Origin: Amoebidium appalachense
Lineage: Eukaryota > Ichthyosporea
Length of the DNA: 64,000 nucleotides
Direction of reading: 5' to 3'
Assembly: GCA_963693365.1 (NCBI GenBank)
Contig: CAVNZM010000011.1
Coordinates: forward strand, 7,130,001 to 7,194,000
Below are positions 53,652-64,000 of this stretch, piece by piece. The stretch's first letter is position 1. Every line of letters begins with the position of its first letter. The notes under the pieces were generated by a model. The model was given only the letters and a program-made list of their open reading frames with translations, was not told the DNA's origin and searched no databases. A program made the translations under genes and the position numbers.

Positions 53652-56316
53652 ACACAAGCAAAACCCAACACACAAAACCAAAAAAACACCAACAAAACGA
53701 AACTATCCAAAACCCGCAGGACAAGAAAACAACCAGCAAACACGAGAGAAGAAGTAGAAGAAGAACAAAAGATCAAGCACATACCGACAACTGAGCGCAG
53801 AACCCCTCGTTCGGATTGATGCAGAACCTCCTACTCTGCACCATCAGATAGGCCTCATCATAACCCATGCCGTTCCTCTCCATCACGTATGCAATCAGTA
53901 GCGCAGCACTGCGCGAGATCCCGGCGTTGCCGTGGACGAGCACACGCCCACCCTGAGACAGCGAACCGTTGACAAAGTCCCGGAACTGTGTACGAGTGTG
54001 TGTGTGCGTGTGTGTGTGGTGTGTGTGTGTGCGCGTGCGCGTTGCGTGTGTGTGTGCGTGCCGAGGGGGGAGGAGGGGAGGGGGAGGGAGGGGGGACGAA
54101 GGAGAAGGGAGGGGAGGATGGGAGGCTTGCTTGTGCGTGTGTGTGTGTGTGTGTGCGTGTGTGCGCGCGCGCACGTGTATGTGTGTTTGCGCGCGTCTGT
54201 GCCGCATATGTGTATGCCTTCAGGTGCTCGCGTGTTTGTGTGAGAGCGGTTGTGGTGTGTGGATGTAATGGACAGAGGAAGAGGTCAGATTGTGTCAAGG
54301 AACAGAAAAGGAGATGGGAAATGGAGTAAAATGGGTTGAAGCATTTGTACTTTCGTCCTTCCTTTCTTTCTTTTATCAACACTTCTCTTCTTCATTTTTT
54401 TTTTTAACACAAACAAAAACACACACACACACACACACACACACCCACACCCACACCCACACACACAGGGGGGTGAACGTGGGGCATAGAGAGAGAGCGA
54501 GCGAAAGAGAGAGAGTAGAACCTTGCCTGGTGGGAAAGAAGAAAGGCATCAATCAAAAGGCCGTGAACAGCATACTAAACCCTAGAATAGGATACGGGCA
54601 CTAAAAATGAAGAAGCAAGTAATGCCCGACACAGATTTCCAACAAGAGCGTACACATGCTCTACACCTATCTCCTTCCCGTTCCACTCTCTTTGCCTGTG
54701 ACAGAACCATCCCTCTTCCCCCCTCCCTCCCCCTCTCCCTACGAAACCCCCCACCAGCCCACTCACCTCCCCTCCCACACACATGCATGCCATCTCCCCC
54801 CCCCCCCCCCCTCCCCTCCCCCCGGACTCACCCCTACTACCACCATCACAAACACTCAAGGGATTCCCTGCTCAGGTTCGACCCATCATTCCCACAACCA
54901 TCCTCCTTCTATCAATGACCCTACACATGGTCGGTGGTGCGCAAAGATCACAACTGCTACGTAATAGTCTGTTCGGAGATCTAACGTCTTGGTTTTGCCA
55001 GCACGCAGTGCAGATGTTGGACTCTAGACTATACAAAATAAGCGTGCTTTCAGGCAATTGCAGTTATAGTGCATAGGCATCAGTGAAGCCACCAACGGGC
55101 AAAAATCCATGAACCTTTTTGTGTCAACTAACGCAACTAAGAACTTCCTGAACAACAAACCTCCCCCGCCCCCCCCCCCCCCCACCACCACCACCACAAC
55201 CATCCCACTCCTGTCAACTGCTCCCACCCCCCCCCTCCCCGCCCCTTTCACCAAAACACACACACCCACCACCACCACGCCCTCACCCAACCCCACCCCC
55301 TATCCGCAACCCTCTTTGCCCATCTCACACACACTCATCCACCCATCCCTACCCCGCGGCCTCCAAAGCATACACAAGTAAAAATAGCAGGTGGAAGGAC
55401 AAGTGGTAGACATACCCTTGGGAAGTGGTGTATGATGTTCTCGCCAGGCGAGTCGTGGACCTCAATGACGAGATAACTGATGCGGCCCTCAAAGTTGCAG
55501 CGCACAAAGGGAGCCTCTTGCCTGCAGCCGAGAACACAAAAGACGCTTGTGAGGTTTGCCAAGCCGGCTACGAAGGTCAAAGCAAAATGAAAAATAAGAA
55601 GAAACAAGGCGGAGGGGATGAAAAAAACAAGCCGTGGGCACTGGTTAAGGAATCTAAAAAGAAATCAAGCACTTGAGCAAAAGCGAAAAGTGGACAACTA
55701 GGGGCAGGGGATGAACAGGAGCAAAAAGACGAGGGAAAAGAGTTTAGGAAAATGGGTTCGGTATGTTTAAAAGCGTGTTGGTGTTTATAGACCTCCAAGG
55801 CGCTACTTTGTAGCCTCCCCCCCCCCCCCCCCCCCCCCCCCCTACTCCCTCCCTATACAACCCTCCTTCCCACCACCCCTCAAACTCAAGCACGGAGATC
55901 CTCAAGTTTGGTTCAAGTGGCCGTTAGCAACAACGAAAATCCCGAACAAAGAAAGGCAGACTCTTCGTGCTGGGCACCAGAAAAACATACAGGAGAGTAG
56001 CCTAATGAGCCTCAAGCACTGTTCATTATGACACTATCCAGGTGCCTTTTTTCTTATTACCCAACATAACGGAATCAAGAAAAAACAAACAAACATCGAG
56101 ATAAGTGTTGGCTCACGGTTCTCTGATGCAGACAATGTGGGTGATGCCAGCCTTCTCCAGTTGGGGTAGCTGGCCAAGCTTGGCTGCCGCATATGGGCCA
56201 AGGAAGATGCCGGGCAAAACCTCCTGCATGTCTCTCCTCATGTTGTACGCCCATGGCTGTGACGACTCTGAGCTTTGCAAGCTCACCATTTTCGACCTGC
56301 TTTTCTGTTCACTCAA
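52399..56316 (-). CDS. STYX: STYX pseudophosphatase (dual-specificity phosphatase fold)
   Basis: STYX is a catalytically dead DUSP; the family binds MAP kinases and the F-box protein FBXW7 in animals. Four exons give 241 aa with matching phases: 56117-56316, 55416-55521, 53785-53985, 52399-52617. Motifs: QPWAYNMRRDMQEVLPGIFL, GPYAAAKLGQLPQLEKAGIT, HIVCIREP, SPGENIIHHFPRFRDFVNGS, GGRVLVHGNAGISRSAALLI and SRRFCINPNEGF. The active-site loop reads HGNAGISRS, where active DUSPs have HCxxGxxRS: the nucleophilic Cys is replaced by Gly, as in animal STYX. The start chosen is the most upstream ATG (MSEQKSRSK); the Met ten residues in also precedes all conserved sequence. The acidic/Tyr-rich C-terminus is lineage-specific. 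A second in-frame exon-like copy lies in the last intron (53555-53605). Confidence 0.9.
53555..53605 (-). other. Candidate duplicated cassette exon of STYX
   Basis: This 51-nt stretch encodes SRRFCINPNEGFCAQFS, a copy of the last 17 codons of STYX exon 3 (SRRFCINPNEGFCAQLS). It has its own donor (TCG|GTAGGT) and a preceding acceptor (poly(C) then TCCTTGTTTGAG|AGT). It is phase 0 at both ends, so inclusion between exons 3 and 4 would keep the frame and duplicate the peptide. Homology (53552-53607 versus 53782-53837) stops at the exon-like borders. All five differences fall at third codon positions; only one (Leu to Phe) changes the protein. It may be an alternative exon or a young relic. Confidence 0.6.
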
Positions 56317-57260
56317 TGGAATGTGTATAGTAGTAAACTACGCCCCCAAAAGCACAAATAATGAGTGCAAATAGGGGTTGTCGGCGCAAAGAAACCTCTA
56401 TATATATTGTGCCCGAATGCTCGAGCTTGTGTAAAAATTGGCAGCACTTTCTTGCAAACGCACGAACAAGAAGAAGTCAAGGAGAATCAGCAGTATTTTC
56501 GTGCCGGGTATGTAGAAGGTGCAAGATTTCCTCTTTCTACGTTTCCAGGATATATTTCGGCGTGGTTATACCTTTTAAAAGCTGTTGGTAGCTTTAGAGA
56601 AAACCTCTGTAATCCTGTTCACCTTTTCGCTTTTCTGTTTTCTGGTTTACGTTTTCGTGTGGTCTTGCAGTCGACACGGCAGTGCGCGCCAATAAAAAAG
56701 ACTAAATCGCGTAGACTGTCAACTGACGTCATAATCTAGATTTGAGGGGGTGCAAGGATCGATACGGAAGACTATTCGTCGTGCATGCCTCCGCGTGACC
56801 GCGAAGGCCAGGTGTGTGTGTTGTGTGTGAGAGAGAGAGAGCGAGAGAGAGCGAGAGAGAGGGCGAGAGAGAGAAAGAGGGAGAGAACATAGAAAGTTTA
56901 TTTACGTTCTTGCATTAGGCATTTATTTTTGTTTATTTTCAACCACACAAACGCCTCTAGATACGGTGCAAGCTAAAACCTTTCGAGACACTAATTACCA
57001 CCCCTGAGTGAGCGAAACACTAAAAACCACTATTATTAGAGGGTGCTTTTGGGATTTTGAAAGGAAAAACGCTATGGTGAAGAGCCAAAAACGAAAGTGC
57101 GGGAAAATAGTATAGTATGCTTCTTTCTTAACCCACACAACCGTGCAGCGGATGTCACTGTAGTCCAACTTGTCGAAAGCTTTGCTTTGTGCCCAGTCAT
57201 AGAAAGAAACATAGAAGTTAAGTTTTCTACTATTATTGTTTTCTCTTACACACAGCGAGA
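56317..57260. promoter_or_regulatory. Head-to-head promoter region of STYX and uL24m
   Basis: A 944-bp interval separates the divergent starts. It contains an exact CRE TGACGTCA (56724-56731), a GA tract (about 56826-56885) and CCAAT-like words (GCCAATAAAA near 56687). It is free of CA and C/G runs. Promoter function is inferred from layout. Confidence 0.55.
56724..56731. promoter_or_regulatory. CRE-like palindrome TGACGTCA
   Basis: Exact match, about 410 bp from the STYX start and 530 bp from the uL24m start. Confidence 0.45.
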
Positions 57261-57493
57261 ATGAGCGGGGCAGGCAGGCAATCGTATTTGACTGCAAAGG
57301 CGATGGGCAAAAAACTAAAGCCGCCAGCACCAAAGATTCCCCGTTGGAACATACACAAGGGTGACCTGGTGAGTGGCAAATCCCTTTTTTCATGTTGTCA
57401 CTTCTTAGCCATCCGGAACCCCTGTGTGTAATTTTCTTACTTGCTCTGATGATAGGAGTAGCCATTGTGCCCCTGCCCTTACAAGCTCGGTTG

Positions 57494-57572
<79 letters not shown>

Positions 57573-57676
57573 GTGACACAGTGTGAGAATCCAATAGCTC
57601 AGGCGCAAACTTGAGCACAAGCACGAATATGCACGATTAAAAGAATACACCCTCCTTTTTTCGAAATATTTCTCTC

Positions 57677-57759
<83 letters not shown>

Positions 57760-57855
57760 TGTGTGTGTGTGTGTGTGTGTGTTGTCACTCTCTCCCCCCC
57801 CCCCCTCTCCCCCCCCCTCCCTCTCTCTATCTCCCCCCTCCCCTCCCCCTTCTCT

Positions 57856-57890
<35 letters not shown>

Positions 57891-58410
57891 TGCCTCTGCC
57901 CGGACACACTCTTGCTTGTTTTGCTCCACGGCCAGATGCGTGAAAGTCTGCTTAACGGCAAACACATGCGTCCTGTAACACCTTTGTGTCATCAGCATCT
58001 GTGCATCTTCTCCGGCTCTCCATGTGTCTTGTTATTTTTGTTCACTTAAGCATCCTCAATTTGGCGCACACCCCATTTTTAGCACAACTTGAACGTTCAT
58101 CATTATCCACGCGAATGGAAGCCCATGAAAATGCCCCCAAACTCAGACGCAATTGATGACTTGGGCCCTCCCTGAGGATGGGCTCTGCTTATGACGCATA
58201 CTGTGCGCATGGCTGATGCTGCATACTTGAATGTTTGCCTTTGCATGTGTCCTGCACCATGCTTCTCATCGTGTATGCGTACTTCGTACTGTGTTCCGCA
58301 TTCAAAACCCCCCCCCTCCCCTCCCCCCTCCCCCTCTTCCCCTCACCCCCGCGTCCCACCTTTCTTCTCTCTCTCTCTCTCTCACTCTCTCTCACACACA
58401 CACACACACA

Positions 58411-58483
<73 letters not shown>

Positions 58484-58492
58484 GTCTCTCTC

Positions 58493-58532
<40 letters not shown>

Positions 58533-59927
58533 CGCTCTCTCCTGTCCCACAACACACACACACACACACGGAACCACAGGGGCGATAAACTCCGCAGTTT
58601 GTGTCTACACTGGCTTTACCTCTTTGTCCGCCCGTGCGGTTTGTTCAGTGGTGTCCTGTATAGCTGTGTGTTTTTTTCTGTCTCGTGACGTGTGCGCATT
58701 TTCTTTGCTCCCTAGTTCATGCGTCCATCCCCTCCACCCCGAACCCGCCTTTTTTGGATGGGCTCTACTCATGCATGCTCTTTGTGTGTGCTCTGCAACT
58801 TCTGCATTGTGTTGTCCATCGTAGATGTGTAGGCCGTAATATGTAACACATTCTAACCCCCCCCCCCCCCCCCCCCACACACACACAACTCATACATGTT
58901 TCAGCATGCACACACAAGGGCCTGCTCATGCGCAAGCGCACGTGCACACACACAGACACACGCGCGCGCATTCACACGCACAGACACACACACACACATA
59001 CATTCACACAACACTAACACACACTCACACACTCACCCACTCATACCCAGCCCCGACTAATATTGCGGCTCACAACCATCCACCCACCCACTTGCAAACA
59101 AGCACGAACATGTGCGCATTCCGAGCCGCACACTTCCCCACATTTCTTGCATACTCACCCCCATATACCTTAAATCAAAGAAGTAGGGAAATGGGTGCAC
59201 ACTGTGTAACGATGTGCATGTATGCTGTTTGAATGGTTGGGTGAGGAGGATGGGGAGTTTTTTTTTTTTTTTTGGTGGGTGGGGTGAGGGGGGGATGAGA
59301 GGGGCAGAGAGGGGGGGGGGGGGGGGGGTGGGGGAGGGAGGAATGGAGGTCGAGGAGGAGGAGAGAGAGTGAGAGAGAGAAGGGGAGGAGGGGGGGAGGA
59401 AAATGAGCACCCCGTTCCCATATCCCGTTCCGGTAATCAACATTTAACCTTTTCGTTGATGGTGAGAGAGTAGTTCGGTGGTGAAGGCTTTCAAACTCTG
59501 GCCACACCTTATCTCCGTGTTCTAAAACATACAAGCCCACACCATCCACTACGATATTAACCTGTGCATTGTTTTAACCCCTCTCAGGTGGAGATTGTTG
59601 TGGGCAAGGACAAGGGCAAGCAAGGGAAGGTGCTGGAAGTCATCAGGGACAAGAACAGAATCGAGGTCGAGGGCGCACGTGTTGTATGTTCCCCCCCCCC
59701 CCCCCCCCCCCCCTCCCAGCTCGGCCAACACACCTGCACATAGATGTGCGCAAATATACCTGCACAGTCCATACACGCACACATACATGCACATACATGT
59801 ACACGCGTATGCGCAGTCACATGTGCACACACACTCGCCCACGTGCAATAGTGGGTGCACACACACACACACACACACAGACGTTCGCGCCCATACACAC
59901 ACACACACACACGTCCGCGCCCATGCG

Positions 59928-59973
<46 letters not shown>

Positions 59974-60132
59974 TTCCTCGAGTCGCCACTAACCTGTATG
60001 GCATGCTCCTGCCCACCGTTCATGCATGCATAGGTGATTGAACGGGGAAAACGATATTGTTTTGTGGTTTTCTGAAGAACGTCTTTGGATTGCAGGTTCC
60101 CGTACCCTCTTGTTCTCTCATGCTCTACCACG

Positions 60133-60166
<34 letters not shown>

Positions 60167-60190
60167 GCTCCTATGCTACGTTCTATGCCA

Positions 60191-60249
<59 letters not shown>

Positions 60250-60508
60250 CCTATGCTACGTCCTATGCTACCTTTTTGTTCTATTATTCTGATTGTCATT
60301 ATAGCTGTTATTTATATTTGAAAATATATACATAATATTTTAACAGGTTTTTATTGTTGTTTCTAACGTTGGAATGTTTATTCTTTTCACAGGTCCAGCG
60401 ATATGTAGCGCCAGACAAGAGCACCAACCAGCCGGGTGGCTTCAGGGAGAGAAACCAGCTTATCCACTACTCGGAGGTGGCCCTCGTCGACCCGGAGACA
60501 AAGTATTT

Positions 60509-60548
<40 letters not shown>

Positions 60549-61275
60549 GGAGGGGGGGGGGGGGTCATTGTCCCTTTTACTTAGCCCCTGTCAAGCCAAG
60601 TCTTTGATATGACCCCCCCCCAAACTCACCCCCCCAAACTCACCCCCCGGGGGACCGTTTGCTGTTCTCCCCAGGCCTCTTTTTCTTCCCATATTATCCA
60701 TTTTTTCTTCCCCTCCCTCCTGTGTCCCTTTGCGCCTCCCTCCTCAACTCGTAAGCTATAGACGCCACCCCCCCACCCCCCTCCCTCCACCCCCGCCGGA
60801 GGATGGGCCTGCTTATGACAATACTCTTTATTTGTGCTTTGCAACCTGCATTATGTTGTTAGTCATGATTTTGTACTCTCAACTCATTCTCCCCCCTTGG
60901 CCCTCCCTGAGGATGGGCTCTGCTTGTGACGCATACTGTGCGCACTGCAGATGCTGCATACTTGAATGTTTGCCTTTGCATGTGTCCTGCACCATGCTTC
61001 TCATCGTGTATGCGTACTTCGTACCGTGTTCCGCGTTCATCCCCCCCCCCCCCCCCCCCCCTCCCCCCCTCCTCCCCTCCCCCTCCCCCCCCGGACGGAG
61101 GATGGGATCTGCTTATGATGCATGTCTTAATGTCCCGTTTGCAATCTGCTGTTTTTTCAGTCATGAATGTGCAGCTCACGTTCTCGTAACTAACTCAACC
61201 CCCCCCCCCCCCCCCCCCCCCTTCACCCACTTACCCACCAACCCACCCACGACCACCAACACCCACACCCACCCG

Positions 61276-61338
<63 letters not shown>

Positions 61339-61471
61339 TCAGGAAACCCACCCGTGCCGTACTACGCAAGAACGAGAATGGAAAGACCATCCGCCTGTCA
61401 GCAACCACCGGTGCCCTGATGCCCCTGGAGCAGTACTGGAAGAAGATGCGCGCAGACGTAGAGTGTATGTC

Positions 61472-61507
<36 letters not shown>

Positions 61508-62006
61508 AAAGCCGATATTCCATATGGACTTTCCTGTCTTCATTTCTGTTGCTTGCTGTCTCTGTCTCTCCTCTCACACATGCACACACATCCATAATCA
61601 CGCACACACACACATCCAGGCGCACACGGACACGAATGCACTCAGACACTCACTCACTCACTAACCTACACCCACACACGCACGCACACACGGAGAGAGC
61701 GGGGGGAGGGGGGAGGGGGAGGGAAGAGAGAGGAGGGGGGAGGCACCCCATCTCTCTCCCCCCCCCCCCCCCCCCTACACACACACACACACACACACAC
61801 AGTGCACACATGTTCCGGACACCCACTCACCTCTCTCTTCTCTTCCTCATGCCAACACAGTGGGAGCCAAGGACACACCGTCAAAGCAGGCACTCAAGAC
61901 GACCTACCAGCCTACCATGCTGACCTTCGAGCAGACCATTATGAAGGCAATCACAGCAAACAGGCAGCAGCAGGAAGCAGCACTGTTGCAGGGTGCCGGC
62001 CAATAG
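57261..62006 (+). CDS. MRPL24: Mitochondrial large-subunit ribosomal protein uL24m
   Basis: Five exons with matching phases give 193 aa: 57261-57368, 59588-59683, 60393-60502, 61343-61464, 61861-62006. The KOW motif region reads RWNIHKGDLVEIVVGKDKGK then QGKVLEVIRDKNRIEVEGA. It is followed by RYVAPDKSTNQPGGF, IHYSEVALVDPETKKPTR and a C-terminal LGAKDTPSKQALKTTYQP segment. That last segment corresponds to the DGPKDTSVEDALERTY region of animal MRPL24, which bacterial and plastid L24 lack, and so supports a mitochondrial protein. uL24 binds early in large-subunit assembly near the exit tunnel. The N-terminus is basic and hydroxylated (SGAGRQSYLTAKAMGKKLK), compatible with a mitochondrial targeting segment. 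The introns carry CA, CT, T and C runs and several poly(C)-tailed repeats. Confidence 0.9.
57500..57755. repeat. (CA)n and (CT)n tracts in uL24m intron 1
   Basis: CA about 57498-57571, then CT about 57673-57755, followed by a GT tract and C runs up to about 57890. Confidence 0.9.
58137..58308 (+). mobile_element. Poly(C)-tailed dispersed repeat, copy 2 (long form)
   Basis: Begins AAACTCAGACGCAATTGATG and ends TGTTCCGCATTCAAAACC before a C-rich tail. It matches 12093-12262 over about 165 bp with only a few differences. It is sense-oriented in uL24m intron 1. Confidence 0.7.
58753..58877 (+). mobile_element. Poly(C)-tailed repeat, short form
   Basis: TTTGGATGGGCTCTACTCAT, then GCATGCTCTTTGTGTGTGCT, TGTTGTCCATCGTAGATGTG, GTAACACATTCTAACC and a C run. 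It is sense-oriented in uL24m intron 1, about 450 bp from copy 2. Confidence 0.6.
60148..60246. repeat. Two poly(T) runs with a duplicated spacer
   Basis: T runs of about 30 and about 54 are each followed by GCTCCTATGCTACGTYCTATG. This is a local duplication in uL24m intron 2. Long T runs are less common here than long C or G runs. Confidence 0.85.
60799..60892 (+). mobile_element. Poly(C)-tailed repeat, short form
   Basis: GAGGATGGGCCTGCTTATGA, then TACTCTTTATTTGTGCTTTG, CATTATGTTGTTAGTCATG, ending CTCATTCTCCCCCC. It is sense-oriented in uL24m intron 3 and directly precedes copy 3. Confidence 0.6.
60893..61062 (+). mobile_element. Poly(C)-tailed dispersed repeat, copy 3 (long form)
   Basis: GGCCCTCCCTGAGGATGGGC, then TGTGACGCATACTGTGCGCA, through TTGCCTTTGCATGTGTCC to CGTGTTCCGCGTTCATCCCC and a C run. 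It is sense-oriented in uL24m intron 3 and nested between two short-form copies. Confidence 0.7.
61097..61221 (+). mobile_element. Poly(C)-tailed repeat, short form
   Basis: GAGGATGGGATCTGCTTATG, then ATGCATGTCTTAATGTCCCG, TTTTCAGTCATGAATGTGCA, ending CTAACTCAACCCCCC. It is sense-oriented, the third member of a run of three in uL24m intron 3. Confidence 0.6.
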
Positions 62007-63713
62007 AATTTCCCATATATTAACCTTATATGGTCATGTGGCGGCCGCCGCGGTAATTGTTCTTGTTCTTATCGGATAAGGAGGATGGGGGGGGGGGGGG
62101 GGGGTTAGGGAACTTTTTTTTTTTCCTCGTTTGCTTGCTTTATTAGGGGGGGGGGGGGGGGGGTTCACCCCTTCCCAGGCAAAAGAGGGAGGGAGGAGGG
62201 GTGTGCAGTATTCAATCTGATAGTTTCTTCATGTTGCTGTATGGTAACTTGGTGGGAGAGGGGGGGGGGGGGGGGTATGAGGCTGTTTTGTAATTACGCT
62301 TATGGGTCTCATTTTTGCCTTTGCTTCCTTTGCTCTCCTTCTTATCGTATGCGCACTAGGTAAAGATCTCTCGCATGCTTCGTTCCTTTACTCTCGATCC
62401 TCATTTCTCTCCCTTGAGTTCGACAGCTTCTACATGCCACCAGAACATACTTTCTGGTGTCAGTAAAACAAAAAAATTATGATGTATTTTTCATGAGTTG
62501 TCGGTTTGTGGCACGTAAAGCCCGTTTCTTTCTTGCCCCCAACAACGTTTCGACTGGTCGTCCTATGCAATCATTATGTTGTTATGGGTGGGTTCAATTG
62601 CACTAATTATGTGTCAGGTGTGCAATTGCAACGCAAACACCAAGGTGTTGCGAATAAAAATCTCGTTCAGAAAGTGTGTGTACACGGAACTGTGATGTTT
62701 TTAAAACTCCACCCTCTCAGTGGCACCAACCCACCCACCCACCCCATCCAATAACCTAACCAATCATTCTTCCCCCCCCTCCCCCCCCCCCTCCCCCCCC
62801 CCTCCCCCCCCCCTCCCCCCTCCCCCCTCCTCTTCCCAGCTTCACCCTAACGAATTTCCCTTTCAAAAAGCACAGCCGCCGTACAGTACGGTTGGTACCC
62901 ATATGGATCCCACCAATCATGATCATATTGAAACCCTGATCGACATGTGCACACAATTATTACCTTGGATGTGTTCCTTAAGTTACCTTCTTACGGTTTC
63001 CCTCGTGTGTGTGTACATGTGCATGCGCACATGCACGGCGTGTGTGCTTCAAATTGCACGTGGCAGTGTACACATAACTTAAGCCCCCCCCCCCCACGCG
63101 CGCGAAGGTTGTGACGGCCGCGGCCGCGGCTAAACTTTAAACCTTCCGAGGAAAATCTTGAGATTGAGGGGAATCATGTACAGTGCAGGTGAGCTGTGAT
63201 CGATGATATGCATATACATGTCGGCACCAGGCCAACTTTACTTCGACCCAACAAAATACACATGTTGTCTACATGTAGAAAACGACTTTAAAAGATCCAA
63301 AGTGAATATTAAATGTGGAGATACACCGTACAAGATTTACATCATTTGTGGGGATACAACAGTTTTCGCGCCCCTCCCCCCCCCCCCCCCCCGCCTCCCC
63401 CCCTTTTTTTTTTTTTTTGCCCCACTCCAGTAACTGTTTCTGCGCATGCGAGACACGCACAGTTTTGGTCTGAGTATATTCTTAGGGGATTTCTTTTTCA
63501 ACGCGGATTCATGGCCCTCTCGGGTAAGGAAATCAAGGGGGCGTAAAAGAATTATGACAATGATACTAGTAGGTTGTATGTTGTCATAGCGCATGCCAGA
63601 AAGACCTAAATCTAGAGCAACGGTTAGACAGCTGCAGTCGGACTCCATGCATCAATGATAAAAATGGCGAAGGTGGTGGTGGTGGTACCGGTGGTGGAAG
63701 GGGAAGATCTCTA

Positions 63714-63753
<40 letters not shown>

Positions 63754-64000
63754 CTAGCAGGCCTGGGGGCCGGCCTTTGTATGAAAACTGGATTCACTAG
63801 TACTGCACACAATCTGCCACTGGTGACTGATACATGACGTCACGAGATGGGCCACACGCATATATAAGTGGCTTTCTAAGGGCCGGTTTCGGTGCCTTTT
63901 TCTATGCATGTGACGTTCGCGCACGTGGCAACATGCATAATTTCCTTCTGCTGCAGGGGACGTATTGCCACTTGGTCAACAGTTACTTCAACCTCGTGTA
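62007..64000. other. Downstream of uL24m to the right edge
   Basis: Unique sequence with short G and C runs follows uL24m. An AATAAA word lies at about 62653. A G run (about 63714-63753) precedes a possible promoter (see 63835). Open frames here (for example 62506-62754) have no recognisable domain. The last 45 bases follow a CTGCTGCAG acceptor-like sequence and can be read as TYCHLVNSYFNLV in one frame, perhaps the first part of an exon cut by the window edge. I do not assign it. Confidence 0.45.
63835..63868 (+). promoter_or_regulatory. CRE followed by a TATA-like box near the right edge
   Basis: TGACGTCA (63835-63842) is followed about 20 bp later by CATATATAAG (about 63859-63868). This CRE/TATA spacing looks like a core promoter for a + strand gene that would begin near or beyond the window end. 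Confidence 0.4.

Noticed and set aside
57261-62006. uL24m as a plastid or bacterial L24
   Set aside because: The C-terminal KDT..AL..TY segment is characteristic of mitochondrial uL24m of animals and is absent from plastid and bacterial forms as I recall them.

Overview
The window is nuclear DNA from an intron-rich eukaryote. The genes have many short exons with GT..AG introns, and their products are eukaryote-specific: an F-box/LRR protein, augmin subunit HAUS6, the HEAT-repeat protein BRAT1, the pseudophosphatase STYX and mitochondrial ribosomal protein uL24m. STYX, BRAT1 and uL24m resemble animal proteins closely, including family-specific tails. That, together with a plant/bacterial-type 2-isopropylmalate synthase that animals lack, suggests a protist, possibly a unicellular relative of animals. 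This placement is an inference from recalled family sequences; no search was run.

Layout: 1-6063 has no gene I can support and is packed with CA, CT, G and C repeats. 6064-8570 (+) is a two-exon F-box/LRR gene. 10538-17819 (-) is a ten-exon leucine-biosynthesis enzyme (LeuA). A 782-bp head-to-head promoter region follows, with an E2F-like site and a CArG-like palindrome. 18602-35429 (+) is HAUS6 (16 exons modelled, about 992 aa). 36213-48706 (+) is BRAT1 (about 1,100 aa, ending in the family's DCY tail). 48707-52398 is intergenic, with an AT-rich degenerate repeat and a clean 28-bp satellite. 52399-56316 (-) is STYX (4 exons, 241 aa). 57261-62006 (+) is uL24m (5 exons, 193 aa). The last 2 kb ends in a CRE plus TATA-like arrangement that may start another gene.

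The genes do not form one pathway. HAUS6 acts in spindle microtubule nucleation, BRAT1 in Integrator/INTS11 biology, STYX in phosphatase/ubiquitin regulation, uL24m in the mitoribosome, and LeuA in leucine synthesis.

Most of the sequence is intron, dominated by (CA)n/(GT)n, (CT)n and very long G or C homopolymers. Many introns carry GT/G-rich sequence near the donor and C/CA-rich sequence near the acceptor, and a (CA)n tract often abuts the acceptor AG. A dispersed repeat family ending in poly(C) occurs in several introns, always in the sense direction of the host gene. The STYX gene also contains an in-frame, phase-0, 51-nt copy of an exon end that differs from the original only at third codon positions. 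Most long open frames in the window are translated microsatellites, not genes.
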